DNA from: Limnomonas spitsbergensis
Taxonomy: Eukaryota > Chlorophyta > Chlorophyceae > Chlamydomonadales
Reading direction: 5' to 3'
Assembly: GCA_037349105.1 (NCBI GenBank)
Contig: JAYJMM010000104.1
Span: forward strand, 1,150,001-1,214,000
DNA: 64,000 nt
Part shown: in pieces, positions 1 to 13,400 of the stretch
Numbering within the stretch: the first letter of the stretch is position 1
Layout: every line of letters starts with the position of its first letter
Program-made: the position numbers and the translations under genes
Notes under the pieces: model-generated
What the model was told of the DNA's origin: nothing
The model's input: the letters and a program-made list of their open reading frames with translations, nothing else
Database searches by the model: none

Positions 1-1168
1 CCCCCACACAAAGGGAAAGGCAGCCCGAAGTAAACCTTGCCCCTCTCAAGCCTATTCCCCAAGAAGGCAAATAAAAACAACAAAACTAGGCCTCAACAAA
101 GCGAACGACGTCCTCAACAAAAGTCAGAGCCTCCTGTCACAGTCACAGCTTCATGTGTACTGGTATGGACATAAGTTCTCCAGACATCAGATGATAACCT
201 CAAATTTTCTTGTCTTGTGGTAGAAGGGTCTAGCGGCTAGAATCTATGATGTCGGCACCGGTCACCCGAAAGTCCGCAGACACATACTGCGTATTGTACA
301 TGACAAATCTGAACAGTCCAAGAGCAGATATGACACACTGGTACTGCTAAGTTCAAAAATAATGTGAAGATACCTGCAATAATGCAAATTTCATCGACTG
401 TCATGCCACCATCGGACCAGCCCCACTTGCTCTGACCTGTGGGGCGTCGGCCTCCTGTCACCTTCGCATGTCCCTTGCCCCTGATTGGTCCATGGCCCAT
501 GCATTAGGGTATGACAGTAGTTTTGCAGGACATTGTCTGCAGTCGTGAGGACTGAGGATGCATGAGCAAAAAAAGCAAGCAGCATGTTAATGCCATTGCA
601 ATGCCTTAGGCAGGAACAAGGCCAGAGCATGGTCAAATGTAGCCCCTCGCCAATGTTGGTACAATAGTGAGGATGCACTAGCAAAACAGGGAACCAACTA
701 GATGTGCATGGCGTCATGAGGCTGACTGACATGGGCCAGTTTACGGTTCGCCAAACCAGCAACCATCTTACGTACCGTAATATATGAACCAGATACATGG
801 CCTGCATGGTACAAAAGGATAGTGACGAGGAGTGCGTGTGTTGAGTACATGTTATATTGACGGTATCACAGTCGTCGCACGTGTTGGGCTGTTGTCATGT
901 TTGCCTGGCTTTCGCAGATCCGCGGTCCGGACTCGTCGACCTTTTTTGCCACGGTGGCCACAAGATCTCCCCCTGGAGATCTTAGATCGCAATCCTCTGA
1001 TCTCAGTCAACGGGCCGATTCACGCCAACCGTCCCGAATCCGTCGAAAGTGAGGGTTGGGACGATTTACCATGCTCTCGTTCCCTAACCTTCATAAGCAG
1101 TCCTCACGGCCCCAAGGCTTATCAGCTCCCCCCTATAATACTTAATCTCCACCCACGAATCACTTCCA
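1..1168. other. Intergenic region upstream of the LHCII gene
   Basis: No convincing gene is seen apart from the possible minus-strand exon at 374-480. A palindromic CACGTG (G-box-like) lies at 878-883 and an AT-rich TATAAT stretch near 1134, about 35 bases before the LHCII start codon. Either could belong to the LHCII promoter. This is inferred from position only; the 5' UTR implied by the TATAAT would be very short, so the real core promoter may lie elsewhere. Confidence 0.4.
374..500 (-). CDS. Possible first exon of an unidentified minus-strand gene
   Basis: Reading the minus strand from an ATG at 500 gives a basic, Gly-rich peptide that includes RPTGQSKWGWSDGGMTVDE. It ends at a usable donor (CAG then GTATCT, boundary at 374). 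A CAG acceptor at 481-483 would also fit an internal exon covering 374-480. The peptide is not one I recognise. No following exon was identified between 1 and 370, so the gene would have to run off the left edge. It would be divergent to the LHCII gene. Weak call. Confidence 0.25.
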
Positions 1169-2318
1169 ATGGCTGCCCTCATGAAGAAGCAGGTTATGTC
1201 CACCGTGTCCCGGCGATCCACTGTTGTGGTGCAGGCTGCCAAGAAGACTGTCAAGAAGGTCTCCTCGGACTCCATGGTGAGTTACGACTCTCTGCGTATG
1301 CTTGACTTGATCAGAGCCTCTAGCGACAACAGTCAAGAGCAACACCTCACTACCTCGTCGTCACCCTGTTCTTCTGTTGTCGATACACCACCCTTGCTAG
1401 TCCAACAGCCTATGATGCGTGACTGTCCTTGCTGTATCCTTTTTCTGACTCGCTATGGATTATATTTGCCGTTCGCAGTGGTACGGTCCTGAGCGAAGCC
1501 TGTTCCTGGGCCCCTTCACGGCTTCCCCCTCGTACCTGACCGGAGAGTTCCCCGGCGATTACGGCTGGGTAAGTCCACTGTTTGATTTTGCGGCTCGATG
1601 TGTCGTCTCTTCCTTGCTTACTAGTAGAGATCCTTGATCTATCAAGTCCCTGTCTGAAGCGTCACAGCAGTACAACACTGAAGACGTTGGACTGGCACTT
1701 CCTTTATACCCGTCCACGCATTGTTTTTAAGCTGTGTCTTCTCCCTCTCATTCGCAGGACACCGCTGGTCTGTCCGCCGATCCCGAGACCTTCTCAAGGT
1801 ACCGCACCACTGAGGTCATCCATGCTCGCTGGGCCATGCTCGGTGCCCTTGGCTGCCTCGTCCCTGAGCTGGATCAGTCCCCCAACGCGCAGCCCGTCTG
1901 GTTCAAGGCTGGCGCACAGATCTTCGCTGATGGTGGCCTTGACTACCTGGGTCAGTCCAGCCTGATCCACGCCCAGTCCATCGTTGCCATCGTGGCCTGC
2001 CAGGTCATTCTGATGGGACAGGCTGAGGCCTTCCGCGCCGGTGGTGCCGCCGAGTCTGTCGGCCTGGAAGACCTTGACACCCTGTACCCCGGCGGCCCCT
2101 TCGACCCCTTGGGCCTGGCTGACGACCCTGACACCTTCGCTGAGCTGAAGGTCAAGGAGATCAAGAACGGACGCCTTGCCATGTTCTCCATGCTGGGCTT
2201 CTACGTGCAGGCTATTGTGACCGGCAAGGGCCCCCTGGAGAACCTGACTACCCACCTGGCTGACCCTGTTGCCAACAACGCCTTCATCTACGCCACCAAG
2301 TTCACCCCGAGCGCGTAA
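1169..2318 (+). CDS. Lhcbm: Major light-harvesting chlorophyll a/b-binding protein of LHCII (three exons)
   Basis: Exons 1169-1276, 1479-1568 and 1758-2318, joined in phase 0 at GTGAGT/CAG and GTAAGT/CAG introns of 202 and 189 bp, encode 252 aa, the usual length. Residues 1 to about 30 are basic and rich in Ser, Thr and Val, as in a chloroplast transit peptide. WYGPER at 37-42 is the LHCII trimerisation motif. The first membrane helix holds E85, H88 and R90 of the LHC motif ([14 protein letters not shown]). The middle helix follows at [13 protein letters not shown]. The third helix holds E200, N203 and R205 in [10 protein letters not shown]. These Glu/Arg/Asn/His residues ligate chlorophyll in the known structures. 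The protein sits in the thylakoid as the trimeric antenna of photosystem II. Codon choice is strongly C-ending, as expected of a highly expressed gene, and the introns carry no repeats, unlike every other gene here. The LHCII class is secure; the exact isoform is not. Confidence 0.97.
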
Positions 2319-2475
2319 ATGCATTCCCTTTAGTATGGTCTTCTTGGGAAATCTTCCAAAAAGAACACCACATTGAAATGTTTATTTTGAGTAGCAAGTG
2401 CTGCAGCTTAAAATCAAACATTGCCATTGAGTGAGTTATCATGACGAGTGGAGTCCTTGTATGAGAGTTTGTATG

Positions 2476-2480
2476 TGTAA
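2476..2480 (+). promoter_or_regulatory. TGTAA polyadenylation signal of the LHCII gene
   Basis: TGTAA lies about 158 bases after the LHCII stop codon. TGTAA is the standard nuclear polyadenylation motif in chlorophyte algae; its position here fits a short 3' UTR. Confidence 0.6.
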
Positions 2481-4415
2481 TTTCCTTGTAAGAAGACTGC
2501 AAAGTATTCACAGATACCAGTCAAAACCGTGTGGGCGCCCAACTGACCATAAGGGAGTAAAGAAGGAACTAAAAGGAAGAGAAGGGCAAAGGAACAGACA
2601 CCAGTATATAACCCTAGATATGTTGCACCAGTTCCAGGCCAGCGAGTGAAGGGAAATACTATGTGTCATCCCAGAGGTGCTATGTCATTCACTTGTGTCA
2701 GCATTGTAATCAGCCTCACTCCCCAATTACACAGATGTAGTGTGACTGGTCAGCTGACAGCTCCGCCTGCTTCATATGATAGAGTCAGCTGACTGAATAA
2801 TGAAGCTCCATCATTTGCTACCTGTGTCTATTTTTAAGTGCCTCAGGGGTCCATCTACTAGTTCATATCATCCACTAATTTCCATCCACGTCCAGACAAA
2901 GTTCAGCTTCAATAAATTCACACGCCACGTCAGATATCAACTGTTCATAACCTAAGGTCATGGACCGTTCCCATTCACCGTCCGAGGTAGTAACTCTCAT
3001 TTATAATTCAAAGACAAATCCCCTACGCTCTCCAGCCCCCTACAACCTCCACCAGGATCCCTGCATCTTGTGTCTCGCTGCACATTCTGAAAGACGTCGA
3101 TTGTGAATGATATAAATGCTCAACCACGTGGGTGCTCAACAGTGAAGTTGGGGAAAGGAACCTTACGCTGAGAAATCAGGAAGGTAAAAGAGGAACACGA
3201 AGAAGGAACGCCCCCCCCCCCAAAAAAGGAAAGGCAGTGCGAGGGTTACGTTGTACGTGTTCACGCATGGGACCTTTGGCTAATCAGCAGTAGAAGGATG
3301 AGCTCAAATTCTATATTATGGACCAAGACACCAATTGGGAAGGGCTTCATAGAGTGATGGATGTCAAGCGGGGTTAGCAAATAACACTCAGCCATTCCCA
3401 ATATAGCCTTGCGGGCCATGATGCTCCCTGGGCTTTACGCTGGCACCCTCTTGCACCCCCAATTCAAATTGGAACACCCCCGATGGATCCCCTCAAACTT
3501 CCAGGCACTTTCCAGCCCCCAGGAGGATAATCGTATTTCCCAGTTCAGTGCTTTGCAAAATTCCTCCTCATAACATCCAGCGCAGTCTTGAACCAACACG
3601 AGTGCTAGAGCAATCCGATGGATTGGGATCTCTATATGAATCAAAATGTAAAAAGTATCAAAAAGCTTTTACCAAACAATTATGACCGTTTTTATGAAGC
3701 CCACACCAAAGACCAGAATCCAAGGATTTGGATGCCGGCGGGGGCCCAGAGCAAATAAGCAGACGGGAATGGGGATTAAGAGCACAGGTGTAGGAGCAGC
3801 GGCAGGCCACCAAGACGCAGCAGAGGCAGGGGCAGGCCCGCAGACCACCAGCTACACTTCTAGTCAACCCTCGCTGGTGCAGCAAGTCAATGACATAACA
3901 CCTCAAGGCCCGGCTCAAAAAGGCTTGGCCGCTGGTGCAGCAAGTGAAAGGGGTCAGCTACCGCCTATACAAAATGCTGTCATTCCGAGCGTGTAAACAT
4001 ACCCACGCCCCTGATTCGTGCTGCCTCAACAATCACAGGTGACAAAAACACATGAAATTACTTCATGAGAGCTGAATCTAGTAATCTACTGAATCACACC
4101 ATCGAAAACCTTGCACATGTTTTCACCTACGTTGTGTTATGATGTTTGCCTCTGGGCCCTGCACAAATGGTTGCGTGATCCAGGGGGACGCCCCCTGGCG
4201 TGAGCGTCCAACTGCCTGGTCGGAAACAAAAGGAAAGACCAGCAAAACAAAAAAATGCAAAACAAAGAATTTGATTTTCTTTCACTCATCTGATCGTATC
4301 GCCAAGACTATCCTATATTCCTATCACTACAGCAACTATCTTTTTCAGCTAGCATCGGACACTGTGAGCCGCTTCTATGCATTGCGCAAATCCAGCTCCA
4401 GATCACCAGCGATGT
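2481..4415. other. Convergent intergenic region between LHCII and kinase genes
   Basis: No gene is supported. Short open frames lack splice context or recognisable motifs. A segment around 3893-3945 (GACATAACACCTC, then GCTCAAAAAGGCT) recurs at 33618-33670, and GGGCGCCCAACTG occurs at both about 2533 and about 33664. These are fragments of an unidentified dispersed repeat. Confidence 0.5.
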
Positions 4416-7400
4416 TTAGTGTTTTATTTCTGCTAGGAGCGCCTCTATTTGGCTCTGGATCTCAGTTGCACTCGGGCGCTCATCCGCTTTGTTGTCCCAG
4501 CAAGAGGCCAGAAGGCGCCTGACCACAGGAGGGCAGCGCACAGGGTCGTCCTTGGGGATGGCCAGTCGCGCATTGTGAACCGACACCTTGAAGATCATCT
4601 GCAATGGACAGAGGCATGGACATGGATCAGGGGCAGGGCAGGGGCTGGATAAATCAGGGGCATGAACATGGATCAGGCTTATGCATCGGTGATATTATGA
4701 GTTTCCAGTAATTGGGTGTCAGTTAGGCGTCAGTTGAGCAATGGGACCATGAGCAATGCCAGCTAGGAAGTTCAACCCAGCCAGTGTCAGGGAGGAGGCC
4801 CTGGAGTGTATGGGTGGGCAAGAGTTGTTTGCGAATAAGAATACTGGCAAGGTCCCGGTGACGGGATTGACGTAATTAGGGCCTATCTTGGCGCCGCCAG
4901 GGTCAGCAGCTTTCCGCATTGTGCACTTTCGGTGTCTTCTTATCTTATAGGGCATCTTACCCCACATCACTTATTTAAGGGATAAGAAGCCTCGTGACAG
5001 CCCAGGAGATGAACACACGAGGCCGGTTTGCTTCATATTTTGATAGTGCTAGTCGAATTGGTTTTCAAGCGCAAGCCCCAAGCTCTTTCTGGCAACCCAT
5101 ACACTATGCAAAACTGTCATCAGAAAACCTGGAAACTTGGGAGTCAATCCCTTGGGGTTATGGCTTGTGATTCCAGAGCTCCAGCCGACGCTCAGGCACT
5201 TGACATTCACTGAGCCTGTCCCACGGGAGTATGGTTTATCATTGATGGTTTGGGGGTGAGGTTTGATGGCTTCAGGGTTTTAATGTGTCATCACTCATTT
5301 ACCTATTTACCTGGAATACATCGAGCCCGTCCCACGGGGTTATGGTCTATCGTATATGGTTTGTGTCAGAAGGTTTAGGGTTTCAGCACTCATTCACCTG
5401 GAATTCACTGAGCCCCTCCCAGGGCCTCTCCAGCGTGACCAGCTCCCACAGGATGACACCAAAGCTGAAGATGTCGGACTTCATGGAGATGCTGCCCAGA
5501 CTCTCGTTGAAACATTCAGGGGCCCTGTCGACAGAGAGAGGTGTGTTTCAGGATTCAGGGTGCTGTGTGGACAGAGAGGTTTTATTAAACATTCAGGGTG
5601 CTCTGCGGATGCTATATTGCGGATGCTATATAGACTTGTTTGCTATATTCAGCGCACCCTGCAGACAAATTATATTTTCTTTCCTAGGGCTCAATAGTAG
5701 ATACACGACGCAGGGGCATCGACAAGTAGAACGAGCAGGAGCCTTGCCCCCTGCATGGTCAGCTCTGCGCTGCATGGGGAGAAGCCAGCCAGCATCAGGG
5801 ACTTGACCCACTGAGGATAAACAAGCCTTAAGTGTCTGTTACTTTGGAAAGAGGCTTCTAGACTGTGGCAGGGGCTGAAATCCCTTCCAGACACCATCAT
5901 GTCAGGTTTTGAAGGATGCCCCTAAATTCAGCCCTTGGCTCACACTAGTACACACACACCACACACACGCACACGTCAGGTTCTGACTTTCCTTGACAGC
6001 CCCAGCGGCCGCAAGCCTGACACAAGTACCCAAATACCTAGAGGCGTGGATTTAGGAAGGCACCCACAAGTCTGATCCGGAGGGGTGCTTAAGAAAGTAA
6101 TATACACCCTGAGGCGTGGATTAAGGAAGGCACCCACAAGTCTGATCCGGAGGGGTGCTTAAGAAAGTAATATACACCCTGAGGCGTGGATTAAGGAAGG
6201 CACCCACAAGTCTGATCCGGAGGGGTGCTTAAGAAAGTAATATACACCCTGAGGCGTGGATTAAGGAAGGCACCCACAAGTCTGATCCGGAGGGGTGCTT
6301 AAGAAAGTAATATACACCCTGAGGCGTGGATTAAGGAAGGCACCCACAAGTCTGATCCGGAGGGGTGCTTAAGAAAGTAATATACACCCTGAGGCGTGGA
6401 TTAAGGAAGGCACCCACAAGTCTGATCCGGAGGGGTGCTTAAGAAAGTAATATACACCCTGAGGCGTGGATTAAGGAAGGCACCCACAAGTCTGATCCGG
6501 AGGGGTGCTTAAGAAAGTAATATACACCCTGAGGCGTGGATTAAGGAAGGCACCCACAAGTCTGATCCGGAGGGGTGCTTAAGAAAGTAATATACACCCT
6601 GAGGCGTGGATTAAGGAAGGCACCCACAAGTCTGATCCGGAGGGGTGCTTAAGAAAGTAATATACACCCTGAGGCGTGGATTAAGGAAGGCACCCACAAG
6701 TCTGATCCGGAGGGGTGCTTAAGAAAGTAATATACACCCTGAGGCGTGGATTAAGGAAGGCACCCACAAGTCCAGTCCGGAGGCATGCTTACAGTTGCAG
6801 TTGCATTTGAATTTTACCGTTGCAGCGACTTGCGCTCACACTACTACCAGGCACTCACATGTAAGCCACCGTTCCTACGTCGATCTTCTTTGTGTTCAGG
6901 GAGGTCTTGTACTTGCACCTGGCCAAGCCTGTTTCCGTCAGTAGCAGACATGGGAATATTTTGCCTCATTTCCTCTTGGCAGCACCAATTATTGCTAGAG
7001 CACAAAGACTCACTCAGCACATGGGCTCTTTAATCAGAGCTGTTGAGCGCAAGCCTTGATGTGGTGACTAAAACAGACAGTGAAGGATAACTACGGGGGG
7101 GGATGCCCAGCGGTGCCCATCCATGCAAATCCATGCCCACCCATGCATATTTATGCAAAGCCATGCACATCCATATTCAACCATAGCCAGCCATGTCTAA
7201 CCAAGCCAGCCATGCCAGCCATGCCCAGCCATGTCTAACCAAGCCAGCCATGTCAAATAAACATGCACACATATGAGAAGCCAAGAGGAGTAATAACATC
7301 TTACCGAAGTCCGAGATCTTTGCCACACCCTCCTTGCTCATCAGGATGTTTCCAGGCTTCAGGTCACGGTGAATGATGTCGATACCATGGAGATAGACCT

Positions 7401-10400
7401 GGAAACCGAACAAATATTCATCAAGATTCTGTCTCAGCCGTCCGCTGTAGTACTAAAATTAGGTTCCTCCTGCAGCTACATTTTGCATAGACTCCCATGC
7501 TGGCCATGCCATGCCGTGCTGGCCATGCCATGCTGGCCATGCCCCCCAGGCACCCTCACCATGTGCATGCTCCCACCCACTTCCACACACAGAGTTATGC
7601 ACTTGGGCCCCATGCCCATGCATGGCCACGCCCTTGCCCATGGTCATGGTGTGTACACGCCCTTGTCCATGGTCATGGTGTGCACACGCCCTTGTCCATG
7701 GTCATGGTGTGCACACGCCCTTGTCCATGGTCATGGTGTGTACACACCCTTGTCCATGGTCATGGTGTGTACACGCCCTTGTCCATGGTCATGGTGTGTA
7801 CACACCCTTGTCCATGGTCATCGTGTGTACACGCCCTTGTCCATGGTCATCGTGTGCACACGCCCTTGTCCATGGTCATGGTGTGCACACGCCCTTGTCC
7901 ACGGTCATGGTGTGTACACGCCCTTGTCCACGGTCATGGTGTGCACACGCCCTTGTCCATGGTCATGGTGTGTACACGCCCTTGTCCATGGTCATGGTGT
8001 GTACACGCCCTTGTCCATGGTCATGGTGTGTACACGCCCTTGACCATGGTCATGGTGTGCACACGCCCTTGTCCATGGTCATGGTGTGTACACGCCCTTG
8101 TCCATGGTCGTGGTGTGTACACGCCCTTGTCCATGGTCGTGGTGTGTACACGCCCTTGTCCATGGTCGTGGTGTGCACACGCCCTTGTCCATGGTCATGG
8201 TGTGTACACGCCCTTGTCCATGGTCATGGTGTGTACACGCCCTTGTCCATGGTCATGGTGTGCACACGCCCTTGTCCATGGTCATGGTGTGCACACGCCC
8301 TTGTCCATGGTCATGGTGTGTACACACCCTTGTCCATGGTCATGGTGTGCACACGCCCTTGTCCATGGTCATGGTGTGCACACGCCCTTGTCCATGGTCA
8401 TGGTGTGTACACGCCCTTGTCCATGGTCATGGTGTGTACACGCCCTTGTCCATGGTCATGGTGTGTACACGCCCTTGTCCATGGTCATGGTGTGTACACG
8501 CCCTTGTCCATGGTCATGGTGTGCACACGCCCTTGTCCATGGTCATGGTGTGTACACGCCCTTGTCCATGGTCATGGTGTGCACACGCCCTTGTCCATGG
8601 TCATGGTGTGCACACGCCCTTGTCCATGGTCATGGTGTGCACACGCCCTTGTCCATGGTCATGGTGTGTACACGCCCTTGTCCATGGTCATGGTGTGTAC
8701 ACGCCCTTGTCCATGGTCATGGTGTGTACACGCCCTTGTCCATGGTTATGGTGTGCACACGCCCTTGTCCATGGTCATGGTGTGTACACGCCCTTGTCCA
8801 TGGTCATGGTGTGTACACGCCCTTGTCCATGGTCATGGTGTGTACACACCCTTGTCCATGGTCATGGTGTGCACACGCCCTTGTCCATGGTCATGGTGTG
8901 TACACGCCCTTGTCCATGGTCATGGTGTGCACACGCCCTTGTCCATGGTCATGGTGTGTACACGCCCTTGTCCATGGTCATGGTGTGCACACGCCCTTGT
9001 CCATGGTCATGGTGTGTACACGCCCTTGTCCATGGTCATGGTGTGTACACACCCTTGTCCATGGCCATGGTGTGCACACGCCCTTGTCCATGGTCATGGT
9101 GTGCACACGCCCTTGTCCATGGTCATGGTGTGTACACGCCCTTGTCCATGGTCATGGTGTGTACACGCCCTTGTCCATGGTCATGGTGTGTACACGCCCT
9201 TGTCCATGGTCATGGTGTGCACACGCCCTTGTCCATGGTCATGGTGTGCACACGCCCTTGTCCATGGTCATGGTGTGTACACGCTCTTGTCCATGGTCAT
9301 GGTGTGTACACGCCCTTGTCCATGGTCATGGTGTGCACACGCCCTTGTCCATGGTCATGGTGTGCACACGCCCTTGTCCATGGTCATGGTGTGTACACGC
9401 CCTTGTCCATGGTCATGGTGTGTACACACCCTTGTCCAAGGTCATGGTGTGCACACGCCCTTGTCCATGGTCATGGTGTGTACACGCCCTTGTCCATGCC
9501 CATGCATGGCCACGCCCTTGCCCATGCCCATGCATGGCCACGCCCTTGCCCATGGTCATGGTGTGTACACGCCCTTGCCCATGCCCATGCATGGCCACGC
9601 CCTTGCCCATGGTCATGGTGTGTACACGCCCTTGTCCATGGTCATGGTGTGCATGTGACTGCAGCCCTGAAGCTGCATTGCATGATTCCTGTACCTCTGA
9701 TGTATACCCCAGAGGGATGGGAGCTTCCTTTCCTCCTCATTCAACCAAGTGCCCCGATAAACTTGACAACTTCCCGGACTCGCCTTTATTTTCAAGCTCA
9801 ATTCAAATTTATCTTGCAATCCAGTTTGATCTAACTGAATGGCCCTTTTACAACAGGATCTGGGATGAATAGATGCGTGCCAGACTGTCATGAAACCTCA
9901 CCAGCCCCTTCACAATGTCCAAGGCGATGCCCAGTGCCTGTGCCATGGGCAGACTCTGCGTGTCGCCCTCATTACCCGTCAATGCGCCTGGAAGAGCAGC
10001 ACCGGCAGGGTCTGCTGCGGCCGCAGGTGCTGGATCCGCTGCTGGATCCACTGCTAGATCTGCTGCTGGATCCGCAACGACCGGCCGCTTGTGCAAGTGG
10101 AGGAGGTCCACCAGATCTCCCTCCATCAGCTCGGTCACCACAAACAGGTTGGGGGGCCGTGTACATCCCCCGAATACCCGCACGATGTTCGGGTGGAAGA
10201 GGCGCGCCATGATCTGAAGCTCGTACTGCGGGTCAGGCAATCAATGGGGGCTGTATCGGGATCTGTCCATAACGGGTACCAGCGACCGCCACATCTAGCC
10301 GATTCAGAGAAGTGTAGCGACATCAGGCGATATCTCAGCACTGCGTATGTACATAATATGCTCGAAATGAAAGCAAACTAATCCACGATACGGACCTGCT

Positions 10401-13400
10401 TTGTCGACGCTGCAGCATCTACAGATCTGCCCATTGCGCCGCTTTCATCGACCTGCCAAGGTCTCCCCCTTCAGTACCCTTTAGGGGCAGCACACCCGCT
10501 CACGCTGACCCGCCCGGCCTCCCTCCCAGACCCAGGGTCCCCGTACCTGCATGGACTGAATGTCGGTGGCATCCATCTTTGCAGCACTGGTGGGGATGAT
10601 CACCTGAGCAGGCAAGGGATTAAAAACATGCACAAAAAGCTAAATTGAGAGGGGCGCCCTTAATCCTCCCCAAATGACATGCTTACACCACCGGCACGAG
10701 AATTGAACGTTTTTCTGTCCTAGGGGATGATCACCTGCCAGCAGAGAATACAAAACGTGCACGAAAAGTCCTAAACCCTAATGGGAGTTTGTGCCCATGA
10801 TCCTAGCCACCAAAGGGTGCATCACCCCCACCAGCACTAGCATTGACACATCGGCTGCTTGGAAACTGTTGTCAGTTCTTTACCAGGCCATTTCGGGGAG
10901 GGCGCGCGTGATGGCAGCAGTGCCCCCCCCTGCCCATGCACAAATGTACGACATGGGCGAAAAGGCTAGCAGACTTTGTAAAAGGGGAGCTGCGCAGGAG
11001 TAGGGAAACCCCAGCTGCTGCACCTCCACTCAGCTCCCTCTGCTGCACCATCACACGGGACATCTGTTACAAAGTACCAGGACCCCAGCTGCTGCACATT
11101 ATTTCTCATGCAAGATTATACGTCGGTCCAAGTTTAGATTTATCCCAGGTTTCGATATATAACATATTTTCCTAGCAAAGTACCAGGACACCAGCTGCTG
11201 CGCCTCCTCTCAGCTCCTTCTTTCCTGCACCATCACGGGGCATATTCCAGCTTCTTCTTAAGTCCCACCTTGACGGCCACATCCATGTTCTTGTACCGGC
11301 CCTTGTATACCAGTCCAACGGCACCGGCACCCAGGAACGCATCCCTATCCACAATGATGTCCCTGCAGGCAAGGAAGTACAAAACGGCAGGCTGGAAATG
11401 GGATGGACCTAGTTTAGGGTGTAAGGTTAAGGGTTTAGGGTTAATGGTCCAACGGCACAAAACGCTGAGAATGGGACGGCACACGCACTAGGCTGCACAA
11501 AAGGGCATGCTGAAAATGGGACGACACACGCACTAGGCTGCTCAAAACGGCAAGCTGGAAATTGTGAATGCAGCATGCACAACTATTAAGGCACTGCGTT
11601 CGCAAAATTGCAAGGCTCTAAGATAATATGCTGCAGATGACCGTTTGCGAGCAAACAAAAAGCCGTCGTTTACAGCAGGGCACAGGTGACTCAAACTGAG
11701 AGGGGTTCAAACGTGGCCAGCGCCAAGCAAAAGGTTGGAAAGAGGATATCCACAGGGATGCTCGATTGCTCGCTGGTCCCCTGGCAAGGTCTAGAGCATC
11801 CCGAGGCCAGCATATCATGGCCAGACCACCGGTGCATAGTGGCCAGAACGGTGCATGCCTTGCTGGAAAAGCGCATGGCTCAGCCGTTCATCAAATTTCC
11901 CGATCAAGGCACATGGACAGGACTGGACAAGGTCCGCAGAGCTGGAGCAGTACCTAATGCACGACGTCCTTTGAATCCTGGCAGGTCAAAACAATCTGCA
12001 ACTGACAGTCCCTCAATTTATTACCGCACAATTGCACAATTGCATTGCGTATCCTCTGGAATGAGTCAGTTATCTTTTTGACGCAGCTCTCAGGTCCCTT
12101 GAGAGCAGGCAATTTGAAACAAGAGGACCAGTAAGCCTGTTCTGGTACGGTTTCCTCTGTTTGTCCTGTTTTCCTGACTGACTTGCAGGCAGGTTGGAAT
12201 GGGAGTATACCAGAGAAGTTCTCATGCCAGAAGATATGTTCTATGCGTGTTTGACAAGACCTGATCCACTAATTTCCCGCTATCTGCACAGTTTGGTCTA
12301 ACCTGCCCTCTTCACACTATCCACACCTTTCCTGCTGGCCGCACAGTGTGGCCCAGCCTACCTTCTTGACACAATCCACACCTTCCCTGCTGGCCTCACA
12401 GTCCGGCCTAGCCCAGATGAGACTTACTTCGCCCAGTCCAGCTCAAACACCACGTCTGGGTGGGGTGCCAGCTGAGCTGCCTTGCCCGCAATAATAACAA
12501 ACGAGGGGTCATCAGAACCTCCTCCGCCGCCTCCTGCACCTCTGGCTGCATCATTTCCAAGCGGGCGGTCATGGGCTACTCCAACGTCGGCCACCAGCGC
12601 ATTGGCCCCTGTAACCAAGTGGAGATGCCGGCATTCAATGACCCTTGACCCATCTCCAATGAGCGGGTGGAACATGCCGGCACGCAAGAGCGATGTTCAC
12701 ACTCCAAAGACCAGGTGGAACACACCAGCATTTTATGATCAATGACCTGTTGAAATACACCGGCATGCAATGACTTGAGACCAATTTTGACCAAGGTAGC
12801 ACGATATAGTCTATTGGGCCATCATATCATATCATATCATATCGTCCGATATAGTCTTTTTGACAAACCATATCAAGGGGTGAATATGGGAGGTTTGGCT
12901 TGGAAGCTTGAAATTCCCTCGTATCAGACTGTAGACTTTCCAGATACGGAATCAGCAAGCGAGAATGCAACAACACAAGCATAGTCAACGCTCCATTGAT
13001 ATGAATATGACTTACTATATCATGCTACCTTGATTTTGACAGACCAAGTGTGGTACATTCGGCCCTGCGCTGCGCTGCTGCCTGTAGGATCGTCCCAAGG
13101 TAGGTATATGTGGGCAGGGTCCATCCCGATACCACATCCGTTATGGTGCAATTGACCCACTGTTTAATCTAGCACGCTTCAGCTACACTTCAGCTACACC
13201 TCAGCTTGTGGCCAGGAAGCCTGGTGGCGCAGAACCTGCTGCTTGGACCACCGTCCTTAGGCCAGGACATGTTAGGACCCCATTGGCCCGGTGAAGGCCG
13301 CCCGATAGGCCCCTAGGTATTTTGGCGTTCCAACACAGATTCATCTTGTTCCCTGCCAGGTGGATAACCCACCTGCTCCGTTTGCCGTCAGGCCAAGCAG

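Noticed and set aside
7497..9872. Very long plus-strand ORFs (up to 791 codons) of a Cys/Trp/His-rich repeat
   Set aside because: They arise from a stop-free 29-bp unit inside an intron on the opposite strand of an intact kinase gene; all three frames are open equally and there is no start or splice context.
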